From positions 124,001 through 188,000 of the forward strand of contig JABCZG010000002.1 in the NCBI GenBank assembly GCA_013289835.1: DNA of 64,000 nucleotides. Reading direction: 5' to 3'. This DNA is from Acidobacteriota bacterium (GTDB lineage Bacteria; Acidobacteriota; Terriglobia; Acidiferrales; UBA7541). The notes beneath the pieces are model-generated. The model ran no database searches, had not been told where the DNA came from, and saw only the letters and a program-made list of their open reading frames with translations. Shown here one piece after another: positions 1 through 8,357 of this stretch. The position numbers and the translations under genes are program-made. Numbering within the stretch: position 1 is the first letter of the stretch; every line of letters begins with the position of its first letter.

Positions 1-936
1 CTTGAGCGCGGCTTCCAACTCCCTCTCCGCGTCATCCTTCCGGTGTTGTTCTTCAAAGAGGCGCCCCAGCCAAACGTGCGCCACGCTGGGCCGCGGATAT
101 CCCGACCTCGTCGGCGCCCCTTTCAAATACTCCCGCAACAACCGCTCCGCCTCATCCGCATTTTCGTTCTTCAAAACCAGCGCCACGCCCCGGTAGAATT
201 TCCCCCGCGGGTCTTTCGGATTCATCCGCTCGCCCGCATCGGCCACCAACACCAGCCGTTCGATTTGGCTGCGCCGCACTGCGTAGTCGCCGATGTCATA
301 GACCAATTCGACGGATTTTGGCTTGCTCTCCAGCGCCTTCGCAAATTCCGCGTCCGCTGCGTCAAAATCCTTCTTCTGCCTGCGGCAATTCCCCGCCGCA
401 TAGTGCCCTTCCGCGGCATCCATCTCCGCCAATTCCTTGATCTGTGGCAGCGCTTTTTCTTCGCCGCCCCCTACGAGCCCGGGAGCGCTGCAATCGAATT
501 CGATCAGCGCCTGGCGCGCCGCAAAATTCTTCCCGTCGAGCTGCACTGCCGTTTCGAATTCCTTGCGCGTCTTTTTCGCCAGCGAAATCGCCGAAAACAT
601 CGCCGCGTGATCGGCCTTTTCCCCGTAAGCCCGGCCCAGCCACTCGTGATAAATGGAATTCTGCGGGTCGACCGACACCGCCTTCTCCGCGCTCTTGACC
701 GCCGCGTCGCGCTCCTGCAGCTCCAGGTAACTTTTCGTCAAAAGTAATTGCACGTCGCCGTTTTGCGGATTTTTGGACGCCGCCACTTGCAACATCTGGA
801 TGGCCTTGCTGTAGTCGCTAGCCTCGTACGCACGCCGTCCCGCGTCGAAGTCTGTTTCCTGCTTGAGGGTTTCCGCGGCCATCGCCGTGCCCGCCACCAA
901 GAACGCCGCGAGCATCCATTTGCTTCCGCTAACCAT
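1..936 (-). CDS. exported TPR-repeat protein, 3' end cut by window edge
   Basis: The minus-strand reading frame is open from an ATG at 934-936 to the left edge (312 codons), so the C-terminus lies outside the window. The N-terminus has a short hydrophobic segment ending AMA-AE, which fits a signal peptide. Repeated helical pairs follow, such as the Y-x2-AIQ-x-LQ and W-LG-x-AY types, typical of tetratricopeptide repeats. The start overlaps the stop of the upstream HlyD-like gene by 8 bases, so the two are probably co-transcribed and translationally coupled. TPR proteins usually act as scaffolds for protein contacts. The partner is unknown. Confidence 0.8.
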   Translation of the reverse strand, partial: MVSGSKWMLAAFLVAGTAMAAETLKQETDFDAGRRAYEASDYSKAIQMLQVAASKNPQNGDVQLLLTKSYLELQERDAAVKSAEKAVSVDPQNSIYHEWLGRAYGEKADHAAMFSAISLAKKTRKEFETAVQLDGKNFAARQALIEFDCSAPGLVGGGEEKALPQIKELAEMDAAEGHYAAGNCRRQKKDFDAADAEFAKALESKPKSVELVYDIGDYAVRRSQIERLVLVADAGERMNPKDPRGKFYRGVALVLKNENADEAERLLREYLKGAPTRSGYPRPSVAHVWLGRLFEEQHRKDDAERELEAALK

Positions 937-2215
937 TCGGCTGCACCTGGAAATTTCCCACCTCCGTCGCCACCACGATCACCGCCATTCCGTCGCGCAA
1001 ATCCACATCACCCGGCAGCGCCACCAGCTCCCCTTCTTGCAAGCCGCTGATCACTTCGTAGTTTGTCGCGTCAGCAATCCCCACGTGAATTTCGCGCTTC
1101 TCCAGCGTGGACTTGCCCACGCCGAGCTGATTGCTCTTCACCACAAATACATACCGTCGCCCGCCCTCGGCTTCCACCGCGCCTCGCGGCACGGACAATA
1201 CGCCCAGCCGCTCCTTGGAGTTGATGCGCACATTCACATTGATGTTCGGCAGCAGCTCCAGCTTGTCGTTGTTCACGGAGCAGAGTAGCTCTCCCACGCT
1301 CCGTGTTTGCCGCGCCACCACTTCCTTCGGAATCACTTCCGTTTTCCCCATCCAGCTCCGATTCGGCAGCGCATCCCACGTGATTTTCACCGGCTCGTTC
1401 GCCTCCAGCGCGCCCAGCTCCGGCTCGTCAATAAATGCCCTAACGCGAACCTTGTGCAAGTCCGCCATCTCCGCCAGCAAATCTCCCGTCTTCACGAAAT
1501 CTCCCGCCTTCGCTGGCAGCGAATAAAGTGTTCCGCTCGCCGGCGCGGCGATCCATCCGTTCCGCACCTTGTCCTCGAGCGCTCCCACCTCGAATTGCAA
1601 CTGCTGCACCTGCAGCGTGGCGCGTTCCGTGTCCAGCCTCACGCTGCGATCAAATTCCTGTTTCGCCGCCAACAGCCGCGTCACTTCCGCCTCCGCTTTC
1701 GTCAACGCCAGGTCGTTCGCAGCCAACTCCTCACGCGTCGCCGCTTGCTCCGCAATCAACCGCGCCAGCACGCTGTGATTCTTTTGCAGCCGGTCGCGTT
1801 CCGCCTGCATCTTCGCCAAATCCCCCGCAACCCTCGCCGCATCATCCGTTCGCCCGCCGGACTTCGCCGCCCGCAGATCATCCTGCGCGCGCAATAATTT
1901 GGACCGCGCCTCCGCCAATTGTGCTGCCACATCCTTTACATTCAATTCTAGCAGCAGCTGCCCTTTCTTCACCGCCTGCCCCTCCGTCGCGTGCACTTTC
2001 TCCACAAAGGTATCCAGCTTCGCGCGCATCACGAACGGCTCAATCGGCTCCACTTTTCCATTGCTGCTGATCGAAGAAACCAGGTTTTCCCGCATCGGCG
2101 AAACCGCCGAGATCTTCGCCACCGGCTTCCTGCCGCTCATCTCCACCAACACAAACGCTAGCACTCCCGCCGCCAGCAGGTAGAGCAAGATTCGATTTCG
2201 CAGCCTGCGATCCAT
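929..2215 (-). CDS. HlyD/MacA-type periplasmic adaptor subunit of an efflux system
   Basis: 428 residues. One transmembrane anchor near residues 8-26 is followed by the lipoyl/barrel-sandwich half (about 50-100), a long alpha-helical hairpin rich in Ala, Glu, Lys and Arg (about 100-210), the second lipoyl half (APASGTLYSLPAKAGDFV), and a beta-barrel domain (about 245-330). This order is that of membrane-fusion proteins such as MacA and HlyD, which bridge an inner-membrane transporter to an outer-membrane channel. No cognate transporter lies inside the window; it may sit beyond the left edge after the coupled TPR gene. The ATG start follows a 297-base upstream gap. Confidence 0.88.
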   Translation of the reverse strand: MDRRLRNRILLYLLAAGVLAFVLVEMSGRKPVAKISAVSPMRENLVSSISSNGKVEPIEPFVMRAKLDTFVEKVHATEGQAVKKGQLLLELNVKDVAAQLAEARSKLLRAQDDLRAAKSGGRTDDAARVAGDLAKMQAERDRLQKNHSVLARLIAEQAATREELAANDLALTKAEAEVTRLLAAKQEFDRSVRLDTERATLQVQQLQFEVGALEDKVRNGWIAAPASGTLYSLPAKAGDFVKTGDLLAEMADLHKVRVRAFIDEPELGALEANEPVKITWDALPNRSWMGKTEVIPKEVVARQTRSVGELLCSVNNDKLELLPNINVNVRINSKERLGVLSVPRGAVEAEGGRRYVFVVKSNQLGVGKSTLEKREIHVGIADATNYEVISGLQEGELVALPGDVDLRDGMAVIVVATEVGNFQVQPNG

Positions 2216-2478
2216 TTTTTCCTATTCGGCGCGTCCTCGCGCCCTACGCCTCGCCAGACGGACTGCCACCTCATTCCGGCGCTGCTTTCCGTTCACTTGT
2301 CCGTGGCTTGCGGGGCCTCTGCCTGGTAGGCGCCAAAGGACTTCATTCTAGCAAGAGCCGCGCGCCTTTCTCCACATACCTTGCGCGCCTTGTTCCTATT
2401 CTCACTAACGCCGGAACCCTTCATTCCCCATATCTTAAAGATGCGCCGCTAGCGCTCCTGGATGCCGCCAGTCTTCTT

Positions 2479-2506
2479 TTGAAGAAACTCCCCCGCGTGC
2501 TAGAAT
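2479..2506 (+). promoter_or_regulatory. candidate sigma-70 promoter giving a leaderless transcript
   Basis: TTGAAG at 2479-2484 and TAGAAT at 2501-2506 are separated by 16 bases. The ATG of the zinc-ribbon gene begins at 2513, where transcription would be expected to start, so the mRNA would have little or no 5' leader. There is no Shine-Dalgarno sequence before this ATG, which agrees with leaderless initiation. Confidence 0.5.
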
Positions 2507-2512
2507 CCGCCC

Positions 2513-2698
2513 ATGTCCACGGAAACCGCTCCCCAGAAGCCCGTCGCTTCTCCTTCCGCCGCCTCCAACAAACCTGCCCAGCCCGGCGCAGTCATCAGCT
2601 CGGTCATTCATCGCGTCTGCATCCAGTGCAACAACATGTTCCGCGTGACGCCCGATAAGTTTGATGCCAAGCAGTGCCCCAACTGTCACAAAGGTTAA
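2513..2698 (+). CDS. 61-residue zinc-ribbon mini-protein
   Basis: The first half is low complexity (Ala, Pro, Ser, Lys). The second half holds a C-x2-C (CIQC) and, 17 residues on, a second C-x2-C (CPNC) ending two residues before the C-terminus. This is a compact zinc ribbon of the kind found in small nucleic-acid or protein-binding proteins. It has its own promoter-like sequence directly upstream and no ribosome binding site. No operon partner is evident: 151 bases separate it from the ABC transporter genes. The function is unknown. Confidence 0.65.
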   Translation: MSTETAPQKPVASPSAASNKPAQPGAVISSVIHRVCIQCNNMFRVTPDKFDAKQCPNCHKG

Positions 2699-2849
2699 TC
2701 ATTTAATATTACGATCCGCTATCTCCCTGCTACTCCTTTCCAGGCTCTGTCCTTTCCGCGCAATCCCCGTAATATTTCGCCGCGCTCTGCGTAGTAGACT
2801 CTGAACGGTCTGTGCCCTATCTTATCTACTCCTAGCGAGGGGTCTTCCC

Positions 2850-3602
2850 ATGATTGAAGCTCGTGGCCTGTCCAAGCGCTTCCAGGACAAGAAGCGCGGC
2901 GAAATCCACGCTGTCGAAAACGTCAGCTTCACCTGCCAGCCCGGCAAAATCTACGGACTTCTCGGCGCCAACGGCGCCGGCAAAACCACCACGCTCCGCA
3001 TGCTCGCCACCATCCTGGAGCCCACCGACGGCACCGCCATCGTCTCCGGCTACGACGTCGTCGAGCAGCCCGAAAAAGTTCGCGCCAACGTCGGATTCCT
3101 CTCCACCGCTACTGCTCTCTACCCTCGCCTCACCGCTCAGGAAATGGTCGAATATTTCGGCCGCCTCAACGGCCTCGACGAAGCCACTCTCAAAAAACGC
3201 GTCGACGACATCTTCGCCCGCCTCGATATGAACAGCTTCCGCGAGCGCCGCTGCGACAAGCTTTCCACCGGCATGAAGCAGAAAACCTCTATCGCCCGCA
3301 CCCTCGTTCACGATCCGCCCGTCATGATATTCGACGAGCCCACCACCGGCCTTGACGTCATGACCGCCCGCACCATTATCGGCTTCATCGCCGACTGCCG
3401 CGGCCTAGGCAAAACCGTCATCTTTTCTACCCACATCATGAGCGAAGTCGAGCGCCTCTGCGACCACATCGGCATCATTCACGGCGGCAAGCTCCTTGAG
3501 GAAGGGACCCTCTCCGAACTCCGCGCAAAACACAACGAACACAATCTCGAGGAAATCATTGTCAAAGTCGTTGGCCCTCTTCTCGCCAACGCGGAGGCTT
3601 AA
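2850..3602 (+). CDS. ABC transporter ATP-binding protein, NatA type
   Basis: 250 residues, the normal length for a single nucleotide-binding domain. Walker A is GANGAGKTT (about residue 40), the signature is LSTGMKQ (about 136), Walker B is VMIFDEPTTGLD (about 155), and the switch histidine lies in FSTHIMSEVE. The signature form and the ABC-2 permease beginning 5 bases after its stop point to the NatAB sodium-exporter or multidrug-export subgroup. GAGGGG, 7 bases before the ATG, is the ribosome binding site. The substrate cannot be told from sequence. Confidence 0.93.
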   Translation: MIEARGLSKRFQDKKRGEIHAVENVSFTCQPGKIYGLLGANGAGKTTTLRMLATILEPTDGTAIVSGYDVVEQPEKVRANVGFLSTATALYPRLTAQEMVEYFGRLNGLDEATLKKRVDDIFARLDMNSFRERRCDKLSTGMKQKTSIARTLVHDPPVMIFDEPTTGLDVMTARTIIGFIADCRGLGKTVIFSTHIMSEVERLCDHIGIIHGGKLLEEGTLSELRAKHNEHNLEEIIVKVVGPLLANAEA

Positions 3603-3607
3603 TCGTC

Positions 3608-4816
3608 ATGAACCTTCACGCCATCGGCGTCGTTTATCGCAAGGAACTCACGGAATGGCTCCGCGACCGCCGCACTCTCATCTCCACGGTTCTCGTTCCT
3701 CTGCTCGCTTTTCCTATTCTCATCTCTGGAATGATTTCCCTCTCGACCGTTTTGATTGGCAGCGCCAAAAAAGAAGTCCCCAAAATCATGATCCTCCACG
3801 GCGAAGACTCCCCCGCTGTCGTTGCCGCTTTAAGCGCGAACAAGGACCTCCAGGTCGTTCCCTACGCCGGCAATTGGAAGGACCAAATCTCTGACAAGCA
3901 AATCCGTGCCGCCGTGGACATTCCCGATGGCTTCCAGGCTTCTCTCGACAAAGGCGCCCCCGAAACCATCCAGATTGATTACTACGAAGGCGAAATCAAG
4001 TCCGAATTTGGCGCCGAGCATGTCGAAAAATCCCTGAAAGCCTACCGCGACGACCTCGTCAAGAAACGCCTCGAAGCCAAAAATCTTCCGGACTCTCTGA
4101 TTGCTCCTTTCGACATCAAACAACAAAACGTTGCTCCGCCTGAGAAAGTCGGCGGCGCCAGCATTGGCAGCATGATCGGCTATATGGTCATCATTCTCTC
4201 GATGACCGGCGCCATCTACCCCGCCATCGATCTCACCGCCGGCGAAAAAGAGCGCGGCACCATGGAGACCATTCTCTCCAGTCCCGTCTCTCGCCTTGAC
4301 CTCGTCCTTGGAAAATTTCTCCTCGTTTTTTCCGCTTCCCTCACCACCGCCATCCTTTCCGTCACTTCCATGGGCCTTTCCTTCGCCTACATGGGTCACG
4401 CTCTCTCGAGTTCCGCCGACACTTCCGGTGCCGGCATCCACATGAATCTTGGCCTCACTTCCGTCGTCGCCGTCTTCTTGATGGCTCTGCCTCTTTCCGT
4501 CCTCTTCTCCGCAGTCCTGATGACCGTAGCCCTCTTCGCCAAAACCTACAAAGAAGCACAGAGCTATCTCACCCCTATGACGTTCATCGTTGTCATTCCC
4601 GCCGTGGCCAGCATCCTTCCCGGCGTCGAACTCACTCCCAAGCTCGCCCTGATCCCCATCCTTAACACCAGTCTGGTCTGCAAAGAAATCATCACCGGCA
4701 CCTATCACTGGAACTCCATCGCCGTTATCTTCGCCTCCACCTGCGTCTACGCCGCCGCCGCCATCTTCATCGCCGTCAAAACTTTCCAGCGCGAATCCGT
4801 CCTTTTCCGCTCCTAA
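3608..4816 (+). CDS. ABC-2 type permease, NatB-like
   Basis: 402 residues. An N-terminal cytoplasmic stretch (YRKELTEWLRDRRTL) leads into a first transmembrane helix. A large extracytoplasmic domain spans about residues 55-180. Five to six further helices follow in the C-terminal half, with the conserved GEKERGTMETILSSP segment of ABC-2/NatB permeases near residue 213. It is cotranscribed with the ATPase (5-base gap). Together they form an export half-transporter pair acting in the cytoplasmic membrane. The exported substrate is unknown. Confidence 0.92.
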   Translation: MNLHAIGVVYRKELTEWLRDRRTLISTVLVPLLAFPILISGMISLSTVLIGSAKKEVPKIMILHGEDSPAVVAALSANKDLQVVPYAGNWKDQISDKQIRAAVDIPDGFQASLDKGAPETIQIDYYEGEIKSEFGAEHVEKSLKAYRDDLVKKRLEAKNLPDSLIAPFDIKQQNVAPPEKVGGASIGSMIGYMVIILSMTGAIYPAIDLTAGEKERGTMETILSSPVSRLDLVLGKFLLVFSASLTTAILSVTSMGLSFAYMGHALSSSADTSGAGIHMNLGLTSVVAVFLMALPLSVLFSAVLMTVALFAKTYKEAQSYLTPMTFIVVIPAVASILPGVELTPKLALIPILNTSLVCKEIITGTYHWNSIAVIFASTCVYAAAAIFIAVKTFQRESVLFRS

Positions 4817-4966
4817 TCTTTTCTTCTCTTTGTTGGGGCGTCCGCCGCGGCGGACTGCGCCCTCTTCGCATGCCACCCTCTCGAAACTGTTCGAATCTAG
4901 GCACAAATCCCCACGCCCCTATCCGCAACCCATAAAAAGGCGCAAACTGTTTCCGAGGCTCACCCC

Positions 4967-5194
4967 ATGGCTGCAACCGCAGGTGTCTGGAAGAAAAAAC
5001 GCGATGATCTAAAAGACAAGCGCAACGCCCTCTTCGAGACCTACTCCAAAGACCCCCAAAATTTCCATCTCGCCCGCGAAATCAAGGCTCTCGACGACGA
5101 AATCGCCGACTGCACCCAGCACGTCGAGCAAGAACGCCGAGCCGAGCAGCGCGCCGCCTCCCCCATCGCCAAACTCCTGAAGAGCTCAAAGTAA
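4967..5194 (+). CDS. small charged helical protein, function unknown
   Basis: 75 residues rich in Lys, Glu, Asp, Arg and Ala with no Cys, consistent with two amphipathic helices. The ATG follows GAGG by 8 bases. Codon usage matches its neighbours. It may be cotranscribed with the ABC genes (150-base gap) or free-standing. No recognised motif. Confidence 0.55.
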   Translation: MAATAGVWKKKRDDLKDKRNALFETYSKDPQNFHLAREIKALDDEIADCTQHVEQERRAEQRAASPIAKLLKSSK

Positions 5195-5272
5195 TTCGGA
5201 AAGAACTGCGGATATCCCGACGGTCCTCGCCCTTCTGATGTATCGCGCGAAGGAGCCCTTTTTTTCTTTTGC

Positions 5273-5294
5273 AGCATACTTTTAGGTGTATGCT
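5273..5294. promoter_or_regulatory. 22-bp operator-like palindrome
   Basis: AGCATAC at 5273-5279 and GTATGCT at 5288-5294 are perfect inverted arms separated by 8 bases. It lies 34 bases upstream of the DUF2306 start, where a repressor site would be expected. No T-run follows on either strand that would make it a terminator, although a pyrimidine run precedes it. Confidence 0.4.
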
Positions 5295-5328
5295 GTCGCC
5301 ATCTTCCTGCCTTGTCTAGGAGCCAAAA

Positions 5329-6036
5329 TTGACGACCGCACCACTTGCGCCCCAGCGCTTCGCTTGGCCGCGCCCAAAATACATTTTGTTCGCCATCATC
5401 GGCGTCATGGTCGCCTACGTTCTTCGCCACAACGAGCATTTCCTCATTGACGCCAAAGATGCCGAATGGCCGCACATCCAGCCCTTCAAATGGTGGCTCC
5501 TGCCCCACGGCGTAATGGGCGCCTGCGCCCTCTTGCTTGGCCCCATGCAATTCTCGGAACGTCTCCGCCGCCGCTTCACCAAGTTCCACCGCGTCGTCGG
5601 ACGCTTCTACGTCGCCGGCGTATTCGTCGCCGCACCCCTCGGCTTTTACATCCAGCATTTCGAGGAGCGCACGGGTTCGGCCCGCTCCTTCAGCATCGCC
5701 GCCGCCGTGGATGCCATTTTGTGGATGCTCACCACCGGCATCGCCATGGCCTTCATCCTCAACGGTAAAGTCCAGCAGCATCGTCAGTGGATGACGCGCA
5801 GTTTTGCCGTTGCCATCGTCTTTCTTGAAGTGCGCTTCGTCGCTGGCGTAACCGGCTGGGAAACCCTCGGCGAACACGCCATCGAAACGATTGTCTGGGG
5901 CTGTCTCGCCTTCTCCCTGCTTTTCGCCGACATCGTCCTGCAAGCCCAGGAACTCCTTCGCAACCGCACGGCTCCTGCCAAAGCCCAGACCGCCGCAGTA
6001 GCATCAGCCCCGTCCGCAGTCCCCACCGGCGACTAA
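5329..6036 (+). CDS. DUF2306 family multi-spanning membrane protein
   Basis: 235 residues with about seven hydrophobic helices. Conserved features of DUF2306 proteins are visible: H-x3-G-ACALLLGP-x-QF, R-x6-H-x3-GR-x-Y (residues about 80-105) and the QHRQWMTRS motif near residue 145. The TTG start is chosen because AGGAG at 5318-5322 sits 6 bases before it. The Ala/Pro-rich C-terminal tail is probably cytoplasmic. The role of this family is not established; the conserved His and Arg hint at a heme or quinone-related membrane function, which is inference. Confidence 0.82.
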   Translation: MTTAPLAPQRFAWPRPKYILFAIIGVMVAYVLRHNEHFLIDAKDAEWPHIQPFKWWLLPHGVMGACALLLGPMQFSERLRRRFTKFHRVVGRFYVAGVFVAAPLGFYIQHFEERTGSARSFSIAAAVDAILWMLTTGIAMAFILNGKVQQHRQWMTRSFAVAIVFLEVRFVAGVTGWETLGEHAIETIVWGCLAFSLLFADIVLQAQELLRNRTAPAKAQTAAVASAPSAVPTGD

Positions 6037-6161
6037 CGGCGCACGGTGCGGCTTGAACGCAATCCACCTTGTGTGCGCCAGTTTTTTCTTTGCCAACAAT
6101 ATGTCACAGCGCTCGTTCCTTACTGCGTAGAATAACTTGTGCTGAGCTCGGAGCTTCTGGC

Positions 6162-6758
6162 TTGCACCCTTTGCCCTTTTCCGGCGGACCCATTTACGCG
6201 AGTGTCTTCTGGTCTACCTATGTTTTGTGGCTCGTGATGGAAACCATTGGCTCCACAACCAAACGATCCAGCGACCCCACAAGGACTCGCGATCGTGGCT
6301 CATACCGTCTCATCTTGACTCTCCTTTGGATCGCGGTAGCCTTGGATTTCACGCTCTCCTTCATCCTCCCCCAGACGTCAATCCTGCAGCATCGCGCTGC
6401 GTTTTTCTTCCTCGGCATCGGCCTCATGCTTTCAGGCCTGGCGTTTCGTTTCTATGCCATGTCCCTTCTGGGGCGCTTCTTCACCTACGATGTCGCAGTT
6501 CACGCCAGCCAGACGGTCATTGAAACCGGGCCCTACCGGTACATCCGCCATCCCTCGTATACCGGCGCTCTCATCACTTTAGTTGGACTCGGCCTCGCCC
6601 TCGGCAATTGGGCCGGTCTGCTCGCGCTCCTCACCTGCATGGGAATCGCCTACGGCTACCGCATGTCCGTCGAAGAAGCCGCCCTGGCCGCCGCCCTCGG
6701 CGAGCCCTACAAACATTACATGCGCCGCACCCGCCGCCTGATCCCCTTCGTTTACTAG
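6162..6758 (+). CDS. isoprenylcysteine carboxyl methyltransferase (ICMT)-like membrane protein
   Basis: The C-terminal half has the hallmark GPYRYIRHPSYTG motif followed by hydrophobic helices and a terminal EE-x5-LGEPY-x2-Y-x4-RRLIP segment. These are the SAM-binding and catalytic features of ICMT/PEMT-type methyltransferases. The start is placed at TTG 6162, 8 bases after GGAG; the frame is open to a TTG at 6069, but that extension has no membrane or motif content. Bacterial members methylate small molecules or have unknown substrates; isoprenylated proteins are not expected here. Confidence 0.78.
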   Translation: MHPLPFSGGPIYASVFWSTYVLWLVMETIGSTTKRSSDPTRTRDRGSYRLILTLLWIAVALDFTLSFILPQTSILQHRAAFFFLGIGLMLSGLAFRFYAMSLLGRFFTYDVAVHASQTVIETGPYRYIRHPSYTGALITLVGLGLALGNWAGLLALLTCMGIAYGYRMSVEEAALAAALGEPYKHYMRRTRRLIPFVY

Positions 6759-7048
6759 CCGATTCTATTTCACTCTTTGGACTCTCTCCCCGCGACTGCC
6801 CCTTGACCAACCCATTTTTTCGGCCTAACATTTTTTCAGGAAGAATTGTGGACTGCGGGAAGTTTACCCCGACCGGGTCGGAGTCCTGCTGTCACTTGCC
6901 CTGAGGTCCGAGTGGCTTTTAGTTTCTGGGGAGCCCAGCTGCCCTTTTTCCGTCGTGCACCAGCGTGTCGCACTTCTGACTTAGAGTCTGCGGACCCTGC
7001 GCTATGGAGGGTCTGTTCACTTTCTCCTTTCTGCTGCAATGCAAACTC

Positions 7049-7162
7049 TTTAGAATCAACACTTGCAGACCCCTTCGTAAGTGTTGAAAATAAACGACTT
7101 ACGAAAAGCATAAATCATTTAGAATCAACACTTACAAAAAACAGGGGTGTCCCTGGCACCCC
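7049..7162. repeat. interspersed repeat, copy 1
   Basis: Within the 460-base gap 6759-7218 there are two forward copies of TTTAGAATCAACACTTRC (7049-7066, 7118-7135) and one inverted, partly decayed copy (7077-7094). An A-run follows, then GGGGTG/CACCCC arms (7144-7149, 7157-7162). The same arrangement recurs at 47895-47980, some 40 kb away, so it is a dispersed element and not a gene-specific site. I see no coding capacity in the rest of the gap (6759-7048). Confidence 0.7.
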
Positions 7163-7218
7163 CTTGAAGCTTTACTTGAACTCCGGTATTGCTCCGCACG
7201 TATCCCTAATAGGACCCA

Positions 7219-8160
7219 ATGCGCCGCCGCCCAATTCGCATCGCCCTCATCCTTCTGCTCTTCCCCCCGATCCTTGCCGCTATCGGCGGCTGGCTTGCCG
7301 GTCCTGCCTTCCTCCACCCCATCCGTCGCGAATTGAGCCCCGATTTGATTCGCGAAGCCGATGCTTCCTTCGCCGTGACCGGTGCCACCCGTGAGGACTT
7401 CGAAGTCCTCGCCCCAGATGGAGCGCTTCTCCGCGGCTGGAAGGTCCGTCCGAAAAATCCCAACGGCAGCTGGGTCCTGCTCTTCCACGGCGTCGCCGAC
7501 AATCGCGTCGGCGTGGTCGGCCTGTCCGAATTCCTGCTGCGCGCCGGCTACAGCGTGGTCATGATGGACGCCCGAGCCCACGGCGCCAGCGGCGGCCCCA
7601 TCGCCACCTACGGCTGGATCGAACGCAACGATACTCGCTCTATCGAGGATGCTCTCGAATCCAGCGAGCACCCCCGGCATCTCTTCGCCCTCGGCGAATC
7701 CATGGGCGCTGGAATCGTTCTGCAATCCGCCGCCGTCGAGCCGCGCATCGAAGCCGTCGTAGCCGAAGCGCCCTTCGCCAATCTTCGCGAAGCCTCCTAC
7801 GATTACGCCGGCCTGCGAAAATATCCGTGGCTCGGCAAAACTCTGTTCGCACCCGGCACCTGGACACTGCTCTATCGCGACGAAAAACTAGCGGGCTTTC
7901 CAGTCGCGGACGTTTCTCCGGTAAAGGCCGTCGCCGCTCGTGCTTTTCCCGTGCTCCTCATCTGTGATGAGAAGGACGACGCGCTTCCCTGCCGCCACGC
8001 GGAAATGATCTACGCCGCCGCCCGCGGCCCCAAACAACTCTGGATCGTCCCCGGCGCTTTTCACACCGCCGCGCTCGGTTTCCAGCCCGAGGAATTTCGC
8101 CGCCGCGTCCTCGCCTTCTTCGCCTCCGCCGCGTCGAATTCAGGCGCTGCGCCAAATTAA
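7219..8160 (+). CDS. membrane-anchored alpha/beta hydrolase
   Basis: 313 residues. An N-terminal signal-anchor (residues 6-27) precedes an alpha/beta-hydrolase fold. The oxyanion region is LLFHGVADNR, the nucleophile elbow is GESMGAG (Ser near residue 162), the acid is probably Asp in the CDEKDDALP turn (about 255), and the catalytic His is in GAFHTAA (about 277). This is closest to the BEM46/YqkD-like serine hydrolases (DUF1100-type peptidase fold). The active site probably faces the periplasm. The substrate is unknown, and it has no operon partner. Confidence 0.85.
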   Translation: MRRRPIRIALILLLFPPILAAIGGWLAGPAFLHPIRRELSPDLIREADASFAVTGATREDFEVLAPDGALLRGWKVRPKNPNGSWVLLFHGVADNRVGVVGLSEFLLRAGYSVVMMDARAHGASGGPIATYGWIERNDTRSIEDALESSEHPRHLFALGESMGAGIVLQSAAVEPRIEAVVAEAPFANLREASYDYAGLRKYPWLGKTLFAPGTWTLLYRDEKLAGFPVADVSPVKAVAARAFPVLLICDEKDDALPCRHAEMIYAAARGPKQLWIVPGAFHTAALGFQPEEFRRRVLAFFASAASNSGAAPN

Positions 8161-8190
8161 TTTTCGAAACTCTGATTGGCAATCCGGCAT

Positions 8191-8217
8191 AAAAAGTAAA
8201 AGGCCGCTTCCGCGGCC
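8191..8217 (-). terminator. intrinsic terminator for the pseudo-receiver/DHp gene
   Basis: GGCCGC (8202-8207) and GCGGCC (8212-8217) form a 6-bp stem with a 4-base loop. On the minus strand it is followed by TTTTACTTTTT. It lies 140 bases past the stop of the minus-strand gene ending at 8358. Confidence 0.7.
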
Positions 8218-8280
8218 TCATGCTACTGCTAACTTTGGTTCCTTCTCTTCGCGCGACGCTGTAATCTCGTCCTTCCGTTT

Positions 8281-8330
8281 CTTCTCTACGTCCTCTGTGC
8301 CCTCCGTGCCCTCTGCGTTAAGTTCTAATC
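8281..8330. repeat. CTCTGTG/CTCTGCGTT interspersed tract
   Basis: The tract TCCTCTGTGCCCTCCGTGCC then CTCTGCGTTAAG closely resembles CTCTGTGTCTCTGCGTTGAG at 49800-49819. Such pyrimidine-rich tracts are scattered between genes of several environmental bacteria. It lies in the convergent gap 8161-8357. Confidence 0.45.
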
Positions 8331-8357
8331 TTTTTCTTTCTTTTCGTTTCTGTGACC

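Noticed and set aside
43..747. Long plus-strand open frame at the left edge
   Set aside because: It is the antisense shadow of the minus-strand TPR gene, whose translation shows coherent repeats and a signal peptide; the plus-strand product is Arg/His-rich with no motif.
6846..7218. Frame through the 6.8-7.2 kb gap
   Set aside because: The translated sequence has no protein-like pattern and runs through the dispersed repeat.
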